From Pyrenopolyporus hunteri (Eukaryota > Ascomycota > Sordariomycetes > Xylariales > Hypoxylaceae), in contig CADCXC010000041.1 in NCBI GenBank assembly GCA_902806595.1, positions 310,001 through 374,000 of the forward strand: a stretch of 64,000 bases of DNA. Reading direction: 5' to 3'. A program made the translations under genes and the position numbers. The notes under the pieces were generated by a model. That model saw only the letters and a program-made list of their open reading frames with translations. It was not told the origin of the DNA and did not search any database. Shown here in pieces: positions 21,817 to 34,500 of the stretch; position 1 is the first letter of the stretch; every line of letters starts with the position of its first letter.

Positions 21817-24800
21817 CTAAATCGACAAATCCAAATCCGCAAACTCCCCGGCCCCGTACGGGTTCCACTCCTGCCCGGGGTACGACGTGGCGCTCATCAC
21901 GGGGATGCCGTCGTCGTCGTCGTTGACCACCGGCAGCTCCACCGGCTGGTCCACCAGGATCTTCTCCTCCGCCTCCGCGGGCACCTGCGTCGCGGCCGCC
22001 GGCTGCTGCTGCTGCAGCAGCGGCGACGGGTCCCCCGCCGAGCCCGGCCCCGACCCCGACCCCGCGCCCTGGCTGCTGTTGTTGCTGCTGCTGCTGCGGC
22101 TGCTGCTGCTCGTGTCGGTGCTCGAGGTCGCTAGGCTTCCGCTCGCGCCTACACCGCCGCCGAGCGCGACGCCCATGCCTGCTCCCGCCGCTCCTGCTGC
22201 TGCGACGCTGCCGCTGCCGCCGCTGATGACCCCGTACTTGGTATTATCGTGCGCTGCGTCTATATTCTGGCCCTGCATCTGTCCCTGTCCCTGTCCTATT
22301 CCCAAGCCGTGACCCTGCTCATGACCGTGAACCTGTATCTGCGGCTGCACCGGCGACTGCGCGTGGTACCCCTGCATCTGCGCGCTGTCGTTGACCCGCG
22401 GCGTCGCGTCGTATATGTCGTCCTCGACGCCGTTCCCGCCCCCGCTCCCGTTCTCCCTCGGATCGTTCGCCCGGTCGACGTTGATGTTCAGGCTCGCGTT
22501 CGACGGCTGGTGGTGGTACGACGCCGGCGCGGGAGACGGCGTCGCGCGCGGCTCCGGGCTCACGCTTATGCCCCGGTTGCCGAGCGGGTCGGGGCTTAGC
22601 GAGGACGAGGGCTGCGCGTTCGGACGGGGCGATTCGCTGGCGTTGGCATTGGCGCCGATGGCGGGTGCTGATGCCTTGCTTACGAGGTGGTGATGGTGGT
22701 AGTTGTAGTCGACGTTACCGTTGTTTACGCCACCGGCAGACGCGTCTTGGCTCGTGGCGTTCTGCGCGAGAGGGGACGTCGGGTTCTGGTTCGAGAAGCC
22801 GGTGAGTTGCCTCTGCGGCGCCGCGACTGCTGGAGCGAAGGGGCGCGTCGAGAGGGGAGACGAGGCATTTTGCGGGACCCCGGGTTGTAGAATCGTCGGA
22901 TGGACGTGGGCGTTCCTCATGGCGGTGGCGATGTGCTGGTGCTGGTGTTGGTGCGGCAGTTGTTGCATATTGTCGCCGTCGCTGGGCGGAGATACGCTCG
23001 AATTCGATGGTTTGGACTGAAGAACGTGGTTATGCGCGGGAGGACCGGCCTTTCTCATAGATAGTGGCGTTTGGACGCTGCCTGGAGGGCTGCCCCAGTT
23101 AGAGCTCGTTGGGGTTGGCGCTTCATGGTTACGAGGCTGCTGAGGGATGGCCTGCGTTACAACTTGGGGTTGTTTAAACTGCTGACTACCGGCGATATGC
23201 GACGGCACGTTCTGAACCGGCTGGCCGTCGTACCTATAATCATTACGTGGGATTTGAGGAGGCGGCGTCGGCGCCATGTCCAAGAAAGTGCCTTTCTCGG
23301 ACGGTGTTGGCGTGGTCGAGGCAGAGTCGTTTTGTCTCTGGGCATGCTGTGGTACTAGCCCCTGTTGACCCTGTTGCATATGAGCCGGAGGCTGACCATA
23401 CGGAATACCTTGCGGGTTTGGCATGGTCCGGGGATCCCATTGCGGAGGCTGAGCGCCCTGAGGTACACCCTGCGGTACAAAGGGTTGGTACTGTTGATGT
23501 TGGGCGGGCTGGTGGCTGGGACGTCCGACGTTGTACGGCGAAGGGGCTAGCATGCCCGCGTTGCCATAGCCGTGGACCGCTTCGTAGCCGCGCGGAATAG
23601 GGACCATTTCATAGTAGGGCTCTTCAAGTTGGCCAGTGGGGGCACGCCTTAGTCCTGCAGCCTGAGGAGCCTGGCCGCGACCACCTTGCATCTGAAACTG
23701 CGGCTCGCCGCGTCCAGCGCCTTGCATCATCGACGGAGACATTTGGCCATGGCCTGGTGCCCCTTGGGGCGGGACTCCCCGGCCCTGGCCAGCCGCCCCC
23801 GTATCTTGCGGGAGGTTACTCATAGGGCCTAAGGGTCCGGCCGGCGACGGGCCGCTGATTGGCGGGCGAGCCGCGTTGCCTTGCTGAGCGCGTGGCGGCT
23901 GCGGAGGAGTCTGATGACCAGGAGGAGGTTTCTGATTCGACTGACCCTCTTTGGATTCGGCTTGTTTGCTGCCACGTTTAAAGGCACCCAGAAACCTCGA
24001 CGCAGCATTCTTTTCTTTCGACTCCTTTGGCGCCGGAATAGGGGCCACGCTCTTGCCCTTGACGTCGACGCCGAAAAACTTGGAGAGGGTGCTATGTTGG
24101 TCTGGCGTCGCGGCGAGTGGTCTCGGAAGCTGCCCTTGCGCGCCTTGATACGATTGTCCTGAACGTTGCTGGTCAGCAAAGCTAACAGAAGGGCCCCAAC
24201 CCTGATTGTTTTGCCGTAGCTCGTGCTGGGGCCCGATGTCGGATGGAGGGGAATAGCCGGCTGAGCCGCGACGCGGTCGCGACGGACTGGACTGACCCTG
24301 AGGGAATAGTTGGAGTTGACCTGGTGGTGGGCGGTCGTGTGATGGGCTTTGCCCCTGAAGGGAGAACTGCGAGCCCCCTGCAGCTGACGAAGTCGCTTGG
24401 CCGGGCTGTGGTAGCATAGGGGGCTTCCCCGGGGATGGAAGTGATGTCTGCCGCACGTGTCCTAACTTACCGAGAGTAGGGCTTTGCTGGCCGGACGGGA
24501 GATGGCTGGATAATCTTGTTTCGTCGTCGTCGCTGTCAGGCTGAGATGCTGAGTTGTCGGATTTCGGCTTCGGAGCGGAATTTTGCGCCATTGGCGTTGA
24601 AGTGACTGATCCTCCGTCCTGCCTCGATAAACCGGAGGCTACGGGCTTTCTTGGCGGAGTGCCGCGATTTACAAATGACGGCCCACCGATGCTAGACTGA
24701 TCTAAGGACGGCCGTGGGAGTTGAGGTGGCTCCTTAGGGAGCGCGCTCGACATAGAAAAGACATCATCCCCTGCAGGTCGTCCGGTCAAATTTCTACCAT

Positions 24801-26834
24801 CGTTACCCTGCGCGGTGCCCGGCCGCATATTTCCTTGCTGGCCCTGCTGAGACGTCTGTGGCCGTTGATTTGGTGACATAGGGGTTCCGCCGAATTGATT
24901 CTGGGAGACCGTTATTTCCGAGGGGCGCCGTATCATCACTGCCTGCGCTGTTCCGAAAAACTGTGGCGAAGTAGGTGACTGAATGTCTAGGGGGTTCGAG
25001 TGGCTGGAGCCGGGCAGCGTAGGCCGTTGTGCGCTTTGCTGTGCTGGCACGCCTTCTTGGATAGGAGGTTGGCCGGGATGCATCGGATGAGGACCGGCTT
25101 GTTGTCCGGGAGGTGGCATCTGACCTGGCCTAAACTGCAGACCGGGTTGCATAGGAAACTGTTGCGGTGGCCGCTGAGGGAGAGGTGGTGGTTGTTGCTG
25201 TTGCTGATTCGAGTGTTTCGACTCCTTCGACTCTTGCGTCTTGGCTCCCTGTCGGCTAAAGAGCCCACCCAGAAAGCCGTGCTTCTTTTCGCGATCATCC
25301 TCGCCCTGACCATGCTGACCCTCACCAGGACGAAATCCGCTAGGACTGTCCCGTCCCAACCCAGAGGGAGCGGCGTACAACCCCGATGGACCTTGGAATT
25401 GATGAGAACCCGTCTGAGTTCGTATCGTACTCTGCATCGAAGGCCGTGAGCCGTACGGACTACTCGGCTTCGCAGGTTGATCGTCTTTGGCGCCCTCCCT
25501 TGCGTTCCCAACTCCCTTAATCATCCCTGTAAGCTCAGATAGCCGTTTCCTCATCGATGCATGCTCTGGGCCATCATCGTGGTCGAAAGTTGACGTTCTT
25601 GGTAAGCCGAGGTTGGACTTCTGTTTCGGCTTAAAATTATTATGGCTAGTAACCGTGCCGAAGAATAAAGCGGCCTTGTCCTTGACGGTCACGTTTGGGT
25701 CGTGATTCTGCCCCGGCTCAGAACCCATGTTGCGGCGCCCGCTGAGACTGAAGAATCCCGAGCCTCGCCTCTCTTTGATAGGCTCCTCACTCGTGACGCT
25801 CGAGACCGACACCTCGTCGACTCGGTCTGATCGATCGCTATATTAGAAACTAAATCAACTTAATTACGGGGTAACTTACAGTCCATTTCCTTGTTGGATC
25901 CGGCGTCGCGCCCTCCTCTTTCCCCTTGAATTGTACCATCGTTAGCCTGGCCCCGTAGAAGAGGGTGACCGGCCTGCTGTGAAGGTAAGGGCGGGAGTTG
26001 ATCGGATTGTTGAGCAAAAATATTGTGGTTACGATATCGCTCCGCGGAGACCGGTGGTATGCTATTACTATTATTCCTCGGTCGCGTTTGTGGCGCGCCT
26101 TGTCCCTTCGGTGGTGGCAACGGGTCCTCGGTCTCCTTATCGTAGGCATTATAATTAGGCTGTAGTTGCGAAGGACTATTAGCTCCCGGACGACTCTTAT
26201 GCTGGATCAAGGGCTCCGAGAGGTGAGACTCCTCCAACTTCCATTGCCCGCCGGGAGGAAACTTCTGGATGGGGTTACCCCCCATTTGGGAGACGAAGGG
26301 CTGGCCTGGGTTCGCTGACAACGGGCCGGGTTGTCCGTGCATCTGACCGAATTGCTGAGGAGGATGTACGGGACCGCCCATGAGCATTTGTTGCTGGAAT
26401 CCGTTCAGCTGAGAGGCTCCCCTCCCGACAGCGACTCCGTTAGGTGTTGGGCCCGGGCCGCGGACTAGGGCGGGATGTTGCTGAGGCGGCGGCGGCGGCG
26501 GCGGTTGGGTGGAGTTGTGATAATGATGGTTTAATTGCCCAGTAGTAGTCTGACCACCCTGATCCCGGTCGGGGATGTGCCCGTTGCCATTCTGATAGCC
26601 AATACCTTTGTCCATTGGGGGCACTGGCGGTAGTTCATTATCCGAAGATCCAACTGGGGACGGGGTCCCGTCGTCTTCGTCCCCGCTCAGCTTCTTTTTC
26701 GATAGCAGGTCGAATGTTGAAGTCCGACGAATAGGCGGCAACGGGGTGAAGCCAGAAGCTGGCTTGTTTTTTGGAGGGTTGGGACCGCCGAAACCTGGCG
26801 AGGCTGCCCTGTCAGCGGCCATGGGAGCTGTCAT
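21817..26834 (-). CDS. Very large Pro/Gln/Gly/Ser-rich, mostly disordered protein, unknown function
   Basis: Exon 1 is 26834-25880, the intron about 25879-25827 (GTAAGT...GATCAG), and exon 2 25826-21817, giving about 1654 aa. An acceptor 14 nt upstream (AATATAG) breaks frame, so CAG is preferred. There is no folded domain I can name. Poly-Pro runs and PQ-rich stretches dominate (for example PPPPPPPQQHP and HSNQQQQQPPPLPQRPPQ). Short ordered islands are PLPPIRRTSTFDLLSKKK near residue 31, KSNLGLPRTSTFDHDDG near 390, HSTLSKFFGVDVKGKS, AASRFLGAFKRGSK, and YYEMVPIPRGYEAVHGYGN near 1065. The acidic end is EWNPYGAGEFADLDLSI. The RTSTFD motif occurs twice. Low complexity suggests a scaffold or condensate protein, but that is inference. 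Confidence 0.85.
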
Positions 26835-29800
26835 AGTCTGACGCGAGCGGTCAATTGGGTTGGCAACGGTTGGATATGATAAATCCCCGAGATGTCACTT
26901 CGGCGCATTCATTCAATCTGCTATTGGTACATTAAATGCGCAACAAACATGGTTGGCAGCGCTTGATTCGGGTGCCGATGCAGAGCCCGCTGCAATTGCT
27001 TGCCGGTCCTGTCGTCCGGCTTACGACTAAGAAATCCGCTTTCCCTATAAGAGCGCAATGGCCAGCGAACGGACGGGTTTGATGCGTAGAGAGATTTGCG
27101 CTTGCTGACGGGAGCAGGCACGTGCGATTGGATCAGTATTGGTTGAGTATTGCTTAGGTGCTGGGTTGGTATTGGTTTAGTATTAGAGCGAGAGATGTCG
27201 TCGCGAAATTCTCCAAATGCGCAGTTAGACGGACGAAAGAGGTGTGTAGGTATGCTTGAAGACGCGAGTGACAAGGGTGGGAGGAAAAGTACCTCGTCAG
27301 CCGAGAGTATAGTCTACCTCCTCTCAGATGATTAACTAGGTATACAACAGACGGCCAGAGGTTCGTCGGAAAAGGAGGGAGGGGGAGAAGCGAGTGGCCG
27401 GCAATGACGACGGTGCTGGTGCTGGTGATGATGATAGTAACAGCGGCGGTGACGGTGACGTTGGCGTTGAGGGGAGGGAGTTGAGGTGGTGGAGTTGGGG
27501 AGCAGAAGCGACGGCGAGAGACGACGTGTTCGCGTTCTGTGCAAGAAGCGAAATCTGGGATTGAAATTACTAGGATGCCTGGAACGGCTGGGATGAGCAG
27601 CAGCTAGACGGCGGATGGAACGGGGGACGGGGGTGTGAGTGTGGATTGGTGGGATCCGACTTTTATTACTGGTACCTGGGAGCTGCAAGAGCTGGGTAGG
27701 TCGGTAGGGAGTGAAGTGAGTGAAGTGAGCGAAGTCGAGTGTGTGGGCGAGTGGGCGAGTGGGTGGGTTGATCCAGTTGGTCAGGATCTCTCTCTTCCTC
27801 TTCTCTCTCTGACGATGCTGGTAATGGTACATACGACACAAGGTGTGCACCCAGCGTAACATACATACGCCTTCTCGTGTTTCTGGCCTTCTTCTCTTTT
27901 GCGCTCTTGTGGCTTTGGCGCTTTGGCGCTTTTGACTTACTTGAACAGCCAGCCCCGATACGATATCAGGTCCGCCTTTCCTACCCTTGGTGGCTTTCCA
28001 TGTAAATAGTATACCAGAGCTATAAAACCCCTCCGAGCACGAAGAGACGATAACTGCCCGCGCTTACAAGTGGAAGACATAAGCCGACGACTCGGGTGAT
28101 GATGAATAGGAACCTTAGCCACCGATGATGGTAGCCATCGTTGGGGTCTTAAACGAGAAACCTTTTCGCCTCTTGTGTTAGGCCGTCTGCGTTTGTCTGG
28201 GACCTGTTACGGGACAGCGGGATTGGGGGCGTAATAATAGGTACCTAGGTCTTACGGGCTGTGGAGAATTCTGTTGCTGCTGGACCGCGGCTGGAGTGGC
28301 TGTGTTGGTTGAATACCCTCTTCTCATTGCCTCTCCGCCAGCCAATCAACCCCAAGTCGCAAATGAAGATAGCGGCGAAAGAGTCGTAGGGCGAGGGGAC
28401 GCTTCCCCTGTCGGCACGTGCGAGCGCGGTCAACGTCCAGCCCAGTTAGACCCAGACAAGACCCAGACAAGCTGCACATACGGACATACGTACATATGCC
28501 AGTAATATTACCCGGATCCCACGAATAACTGCATATATTCCTCTCTGCCTAGTTCCCATATCTTCAGCCCGTCAAGATTCGTGCTTGATAACCGCGACTA
28601 TAACGACAGGCAATCCGCTCTTTACAAGGACTATATGGTAGGTAGTTTAGGTTCTTAGCACATATACTATCAATATGATGTAGAACCATATCGGCGACAC
28701 TACCACCTAGAAGGGACGAGGATGCTATTAATATCTTCAAAGTAGACGCCCCAGTTTTCCCTATAGAAAGCCCCGTCGAGTAGACAAGGTGGGTTGGCAA
28801 GGTAGCAGTGCTAAACAAGCGGAATGAGTTATGGAGCAGCGGGAGGAGTTATAGGAAAGGATAGAAACGTGATTATCTTATAGTTATTCGATTCAATACG
28901 AATATTCCACCCGAATTAGACGGACGGCCTTCATGTATAGGCGCAGGGCGCGAACGCAAGCCTGGACAGACCTGAGCAAATATAGGGATTGTCCAAGGGA
29001 TCAACAGGCACTGTTGCCGTCGCCGGCGTGTGCTACGTAGCAGCTGCGTAGATATACCGTGATGTATACAGGTGCCTAATGCATTAATATCTTTCGTGCC
29101 ACCAAGCCGATCCTTATAAGTCCTAGTTCCCTGACAGATCTAATAGATGACGAGATATTCCAAGACAGACGAGACATCTAAGACATGCTTGTTACACGGT
29201 CAAGTAGGCCCATCGCAAAAGCACCCCCGATCCCTGATAACCGAATTGCTAGGTCTGTTTAGGGAAATAGATGCATACGGGATCATCACAGCCCTGGGAG
29301 TGGGAGGCCGCGCAGCGACTCCGAAATGAGAACTCCTCAACACGTTTGATTGGCTCGCTGATTGTTGGAAAGGATTCCGCCACAGGATGCTAAACGAAGC
29401 GAGGAGTAATAAAACCGGTCACCGAAAAAAAAAAAAACAGGGCGACAGCTTTTTATCATTTTATCATTTTGATATTTAGATGGAATTATTAGCTTCCGTC
29501 CACCATCCACCAGCCAACTCGTCCTACAAATAAATCATACAACCCACCCTGCCACCATTTCTCCTTTCTTCAGGCCGATTTGCGTCGAGTATACCCATGA
29601 GACGAATGACTACAGTACATATGAGAAGCTCAAGCGGGTAAGTGAATAAGAGGAAACAGTGCGATGCAGGAAAATGACGACGCCAATTGCGATTTGGCAG
29701 AACGGCAATGATACCCCCTTCTACCAGTCGGCATTGTCGTGTCTTAACCAGATGAAATAATTTCGACAAACGTGCTGTCCTAGAGCAATGCAGTGCGCCA

Positions 29801-29875
29801 CCTCGTGCCATCTCCCAAGTCAAACGGCGTATGAAACTAGGTACCTAGATAAAAAAAAAAAAAATGAACCCAGAT
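26835..29875. other. 3-kb intergenic region with low-complexity leader-like sequence
   Basis: No gene is called. Next to the minus-strand start at 26834, the stretch 27332-27862 is pyrimidine-rich on the minus strand, with short tandem tracts (a GTGAAGTGA-type 9-bp repeat near 27710-27738 and triplet runs near 27410-27470). It looks like a long 5' leader or promoter. The stretch 28130-29875 holds no convincing frame. Poly-A runs occur at 29425-29436 and 29851-29864, the latter just beyond the stop of the neighbouring minus-strand gene. Confidence 0.5.
29837..29848. repeat. 12-bp perfect palindrome CTAGGTACCTAG
   Basis: This copy of the dispersed TAGGTACCTA motif lies immediately beside a 14-base A run, about 30 bp past the stop codon of the minus-strand gene. 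Confidence 0.7.
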
Positions 29876-32800
29876 TTAGAAGAATGCCTTATCTCCCGTC
29901 CCGCGGAGCTTATTCTTTCCCTTATTGAATAGCTTCATGCCTGACTTCATGCCCTTATTGCCAAATGCCCCGGCAGCCTGGAGGAGCTCCTTGCTCTTTA
30001 CTCCGACCTGGGCTCCGGACGAACCGAAGCCACTCATCGGTTGCCCCGTAAACATGTGCAGATTACCGCTCAATGCTCTACCGCGCTGCGCAGGCGCCTC
30101 AGGGCTGCTCGTGTTTAGGTATTGTTGATATGGTTGTTGGGCTGGAGCTTGGCCACCGGCCGAGGATGCGCGTCCTCCGATTGGAACTGTCCCCTCTGCT
30201 CCATGCTCCGGCTGGCTCTGCATGTACGCAATCCAGTTTGATAGACCGGTATCCATCGAGTAGAACTGAGCTCGCGTTTCGTCAAACTTCTGGATTCTCT
30301 GTTCGATCGACACGATATTGAGAATATCCCTGAAAGCCATAATCTTCGACTGCTGAGATGATTGAGACGTCGGTATTGCTAGAGGAGCGGGAGATGATAC
30401 AGGTGTGAATTCAATTGGCTGCGCCAAAGCAGGATGTTGTTCGGTTGGCGAAGCGTTTAACGATGATTGAATAACCGCTTGTTCTTTCTCTTCCGCGAAG
30501 GATAAACGAGAAGCTTGGGGGGCTGCGGGTTGGGACTCCGGACTCTTTTCCCCCGTGAATGAAATGGGAGAGGGCAATTCGAGCGCAACTGACGACGAAC
30601 CCCCGGGCGCCCGGCTGCTGACGTCGGAAACTTGGTGAGAGATAGTGGCGCGGTTCTCCGGCTGAACCTGCAGGGCATTAGGGGGCGCCGGCATTGAGCC
30701 TGACCCCGTCGCTGAGGTTGGGTCATAGTGAATTTGGTCACCCGGCTTTGCGTCAGAAGCAGCTGATGGCACCCCCGGGTTTACATCAGCAGCATTAACC
30801 AGAACTTTCTCCCGGCCATTCTCCCACGAGAATCGTCTTTCCCGGCGTGCAGTTTCTAGCTCCGGGCTTCTCCGTGGGCTTAGAGGAGCGATGTCTGGGA
30901 AGGCGTTCTCCTTCTGTATGTCTAAGCCAGACACGGTCTCGGTCTCGCCGTTGCCGTGATTTGCCACCGTAGATCCCTGTTTTAATAGTAGGCCCGTCTC
31001 TTGAAGAGACTTGTCCTCTATCGGTGCCAGATAATCATCGTAGACACCGGATAGATACGTGCTTTCCCGAGTCGGTCCACTTTGAGCGGGATCATAAACA
31101 ACATCAGGCGAACCTAAAACGGCACTTGCACCAGGAGTAGTGGCTGGACTTGCGCTTAGAGACTTAATTATCTCCTCCCTTAGCTTATCGCTCTCCTTCT
31201 CCGGAGATGTGGTGTCGACAGTGCTCATCGTAGACTTACGCTCCTGTATTACCGGCGTCGAGAGATCCGCCGGCGCAATGACGGAGCGACGCGGGTTCAG
31301 AGGTGCAGTAGGAGTGAAGCCAGGCCCGGCGGCTACCACACTGTGCTGAGTAGAAGATAATCGGGATGGGGAATCCCGGTACCGTGAGGGAGACGGCCCC
31401 ATATCTGTTGTCGTCGGTGGTTCCTGTTTGTCTTGTGGCGAAGTATTGGATGAAGGTGGAGAATTGTCCGTCTTCAAAGGTGGAAGAGAGTGAGGCGTCG
31501 GGTGGTAGCCCGGCCCGGCAGCAATCACTTTGGAGGTTACGGCCTCGTCGTGTTTTCCAGTAGGGTCGTTAAATCCACCCTGATCAGGCGTAGGTACGGC
31601 TTTATCCCCCGCTATCGCCTCCGAGTCGTCGCGTTTTGATGGAAGTTGCCGGATAGCGGTGGTTGGTTCAAGGTCGGCAGGCTCCGCGTGTCTCACGCTC
31701 ATTGGAGACACATCAGGATTTGTGGTCGTGCCCAAGAAGGCCGGGCCGGGCCTCTCGGCCGACTCTGTGGGCGTCGGATGTTCAGAGGCGGTGCTAATAG
31801 TCTCTGACACCCAAGTTCCAGGAAGCTGAGGCCTAAGTGCGGCCGAGTGCTGAGATGTATTCGCAAAGTCACTCTTCTTGGATTCTAGGCCGCCATCCAA
31901 TGGTGGCATAATGATTTGGGGGTTAGGTTCGAGCTTTGGACCATCCAGAATGCTAGAGGGATGTTTTTGTTCGGAAAGATCTGCGGTGTCACGCTGCTTG
32001 TCATCCGTCTTCGCAAATGAATCAGGCTTGGCACTCGCTACGTCGGCCGGCTGCGCGTCAGGGACTGGGGACAAGGACGGGCGGGCTAGAGTGTTGTAAC
32101 CTCCGGGAGTAGAGAAGAAATCATCACCAAAGCCAGACATACGTGCTAGGTCAGGCAACTTTGGGCTAGAAGATAGGCCTCGTTGACCTGCGCGTTCCTT
32201 ATCCGACGCCATTTCAGCCCCTAAGGTATCGGAGTGAGACTTCCCCCCTTCCGGCTTCTGGCCCTCAACAGACGCCAAAGTCTGCTTCGGACCCCCAAAC
32301 GCATCAGATTGGGTAAGACTTCCAAAGCTAGCCACCTGTTCCCGTCCCGCTGAGTTGTGGGTGGTATTTGCTACTGAAGGCGCTCCGTTATCTCCAAATC
32401 TGCTATCCTCCGCAGGAGCTCCGCTAGACTCTACAGATATCTGTTCTCTCTCCCCTCCCCCTAGCCGTGGTAGGCTCGAAGACTTTACGGGAGAAGCGGC
32501 TCTTCGGCTCGACCATGGCTGAGCACCCGAATTAGACCCTGACCAAGTGCCGGACCTCGGCGCACCAGCACTACTATAATCGGCGGTATTCTGCCGGCTT
32601 CTACTGGCGTCGCGAGGAGGGAACCGGGAAGACGCTGAACTTTGGCTCTGTGCAGACGAAGTCGAGTCAACCGGACGCGGTCCCGGGTTAACCGCAGTCT
32701 GTATATGCAACGAGGGCGGGCCGCTGGGGTCTCTTGACCCTAAAGGCCCGGGTCTAGTAGGAGCACGAAATGCATCGGTCGAAGACTGAGAGTAAGACCT

Positions 32801-33172
32801 CGGCTGTTGGGCAGTATTCGCGCCTTGGTGCCGTAGCGCAGCAACTCGAGGCGCCGGCTCTGGTTCAGGTTCGCCGTAGTCGTCCTCGTACTCATTTCCC
32901 CAATCGTCACCGTCATAGCTCTGAACCTTGGCCTCAACCCACTTCCTAGTCTTCGTTCGGTTCACGTTCGTCTTATAGGTGTTCGGGGTAGAGGGCGTCC
33001 TGCGCGGATGAAACAGGCGTTAGTGGCAAATGTGGCTAGAGTGACAAGTTGTGCCGCGAATATAACAATGCAGTGCGGCGAAAGAGTGGTTGTAGAGATA
33101 GGTATGAAGAGCTTACATTGGGGAGAACGGGCTGTTACTCCGGACGACATTATTGTATGAGCCTTCGTTCAT
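29876..33172 (-). CDS. Large disordered fungal protein with N-terminal TRKWVEAK..YDGDDWG motif, unknown function
   Basis: Exon 1 is 33172-33117, the intron 33116-33000 (GTAAGC...CGCGCAG), and exon 2 32999-29876, giving 1059 aa. The join yields SNSPFSPMTPSTPNTYKTNV, followed by RTKTRKWVEAKVQSYDGDDW and an acidic NEYEDDYGEPEPEPAP. Residues about 70-920 are Ser/Pro/Thr-rich and disordered, with repeated VAAGPGFTPT or IAAGPGYHPTP motifs. A folded C-terminal segment reads FRDILNIVSIEQRIQKFDET and MDTGLSNWIAYMQSQPEH, and it ends in a Gly/Lys-rich tail (KSKELLQAAGAFGNKGMKSG, then KLFNKGKNKLRGTGDK). This layout is shared by proteins I remember from other filamentous ascomycetes, but I know no function. 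It may be a cortical or cytoskeletal adaptor. Confidence 0.88.
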
Positions 33173-34500
33173 GGTGGCAAGTCGAAGAATGTATGAATTT
33201 CTATTGCGACATTTAGGATAAGTCGGATTGAGGTCTCGGATTCGGTAAGGAATAAAGGACACGGAGCACAGGAGAATGATCCAATCCAATGAGGAAGGAA
33301 AAAAACAAACGGACAAAGTAGAGAATGCGCCGGAGCACCAGAGGCAAGGGATATGGGGGAAATGGCGTCGAGGTAGCTGAGCGAATGTACAACGTATAAC
33401 CCTAGAGATATGACGAAAGGCAAAATATAAAACAGGCGGGTATCATTAACAGTCCGATGCGGGCGACAGGGCGAATCGTGGTCGTAAATTGAATACGCGC
33501 GGGAGCGGGAGAAGGGTTATAAGAGGGGGGCCTATATAGGGTCTAAATACAGGGATTGGGCAATGACCGACGCTCGATACTGGATGTTATAATAGAATTC
33601 AAATATGTACGGCAGAAAGGATTCGGGACGTCGGCGACTAGACGGCGGACATGGAAGATATTGGTGTTGAAAGGAAATATAGGTAGGTAGTAAAGTAGGT
33701 ACCTAGTAAATGTTGAAGATGTTTGTAAATAGTAGGAAGATTGAAAAATTACAGTCAAGTCGGTCGGGATGACGATGGTCTGGATAATTCCGCCGTGCAC
33801 CTTCCTTCCCGTCTCATAGGTTCTTTCCTAGGTAATGTATTGCACAATAGGTAGGTACCTATTCGTACCTAAGGTATAAGCTTAGCGCTAAAACACACGG
33901 GCTAGGCTGGTAAATTAAGTTGGCCCGTACTAAAACATTATGATCTGCTGTAGGTACCTAACTCTATCGAACGTACGTAATCCCGCAGTGGATGAACACA
34001 CGCCCAAGCCTTCACCTGGACCCCTACAACCAGCGCCTGAAGATCTTTAATTGGGTGCCTACTCGTATTCCATCGCAGTTAAGCGAGGTACGTCCACCTC
34101 CAAATTCAAATGCTTACCCCAGGCTCCCTGCTAGCACAAGAGCACCGCCACAACCAACCAATCCCCAATCACCAAGCAATGGTCTATAGATCCCGACTTC
34201 CGTTTCCGCCAGAATCAAACATTTGTGAACCATCAAACACTTTCACACATCATGTACCTTAATTAACTATTTATAACTCGGTATTCGTACATATTGTACT
34301 CTTCTTTTCGACGTCCGCTGTATCCTAGTTCGAAAGGTCATATCGTACCACATATACACTTCCCAGTTGCAAATTTCTACTTCGATATATGTATATTCGC
34401 AAATGCGAAGGAAGCAAACGCCTCATCGTCGCATCATGCCCCGTCAAAAGTCAACAGCAACAACAACAACACCTCGTAATGCGGGTATCGAACATTCCTA
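33173..34500. other. Intergenic region, no gene recognised
   Basis: It contains the promoter and leader of the 33172 gene, TACCTAGGTA-type repeats at about 33695-33706, 33829-33865 and 33950-33961, and the 3' flank of the kinase-like gene ending at 34501. A 65-codon Pro-rich frame at 33992-34189 is not supported by any motif. Confidence 0.5.

Noticed and set aside
24987..25511. Long open frames on other registers within 21817-26834
   Set aside because: They are shadows of the repetitive Pro/Gln coding sequence, with Arg/Ser/Leu-biased composition and no domain.
27332..27862. 176-codon minus-strand frame, His/Arg/Pro/Ser-rich
   Set aside because: The pyrimidine-rich tract and short tandem repeats explain the open frame. 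It looks like a leader of the downstream gene.
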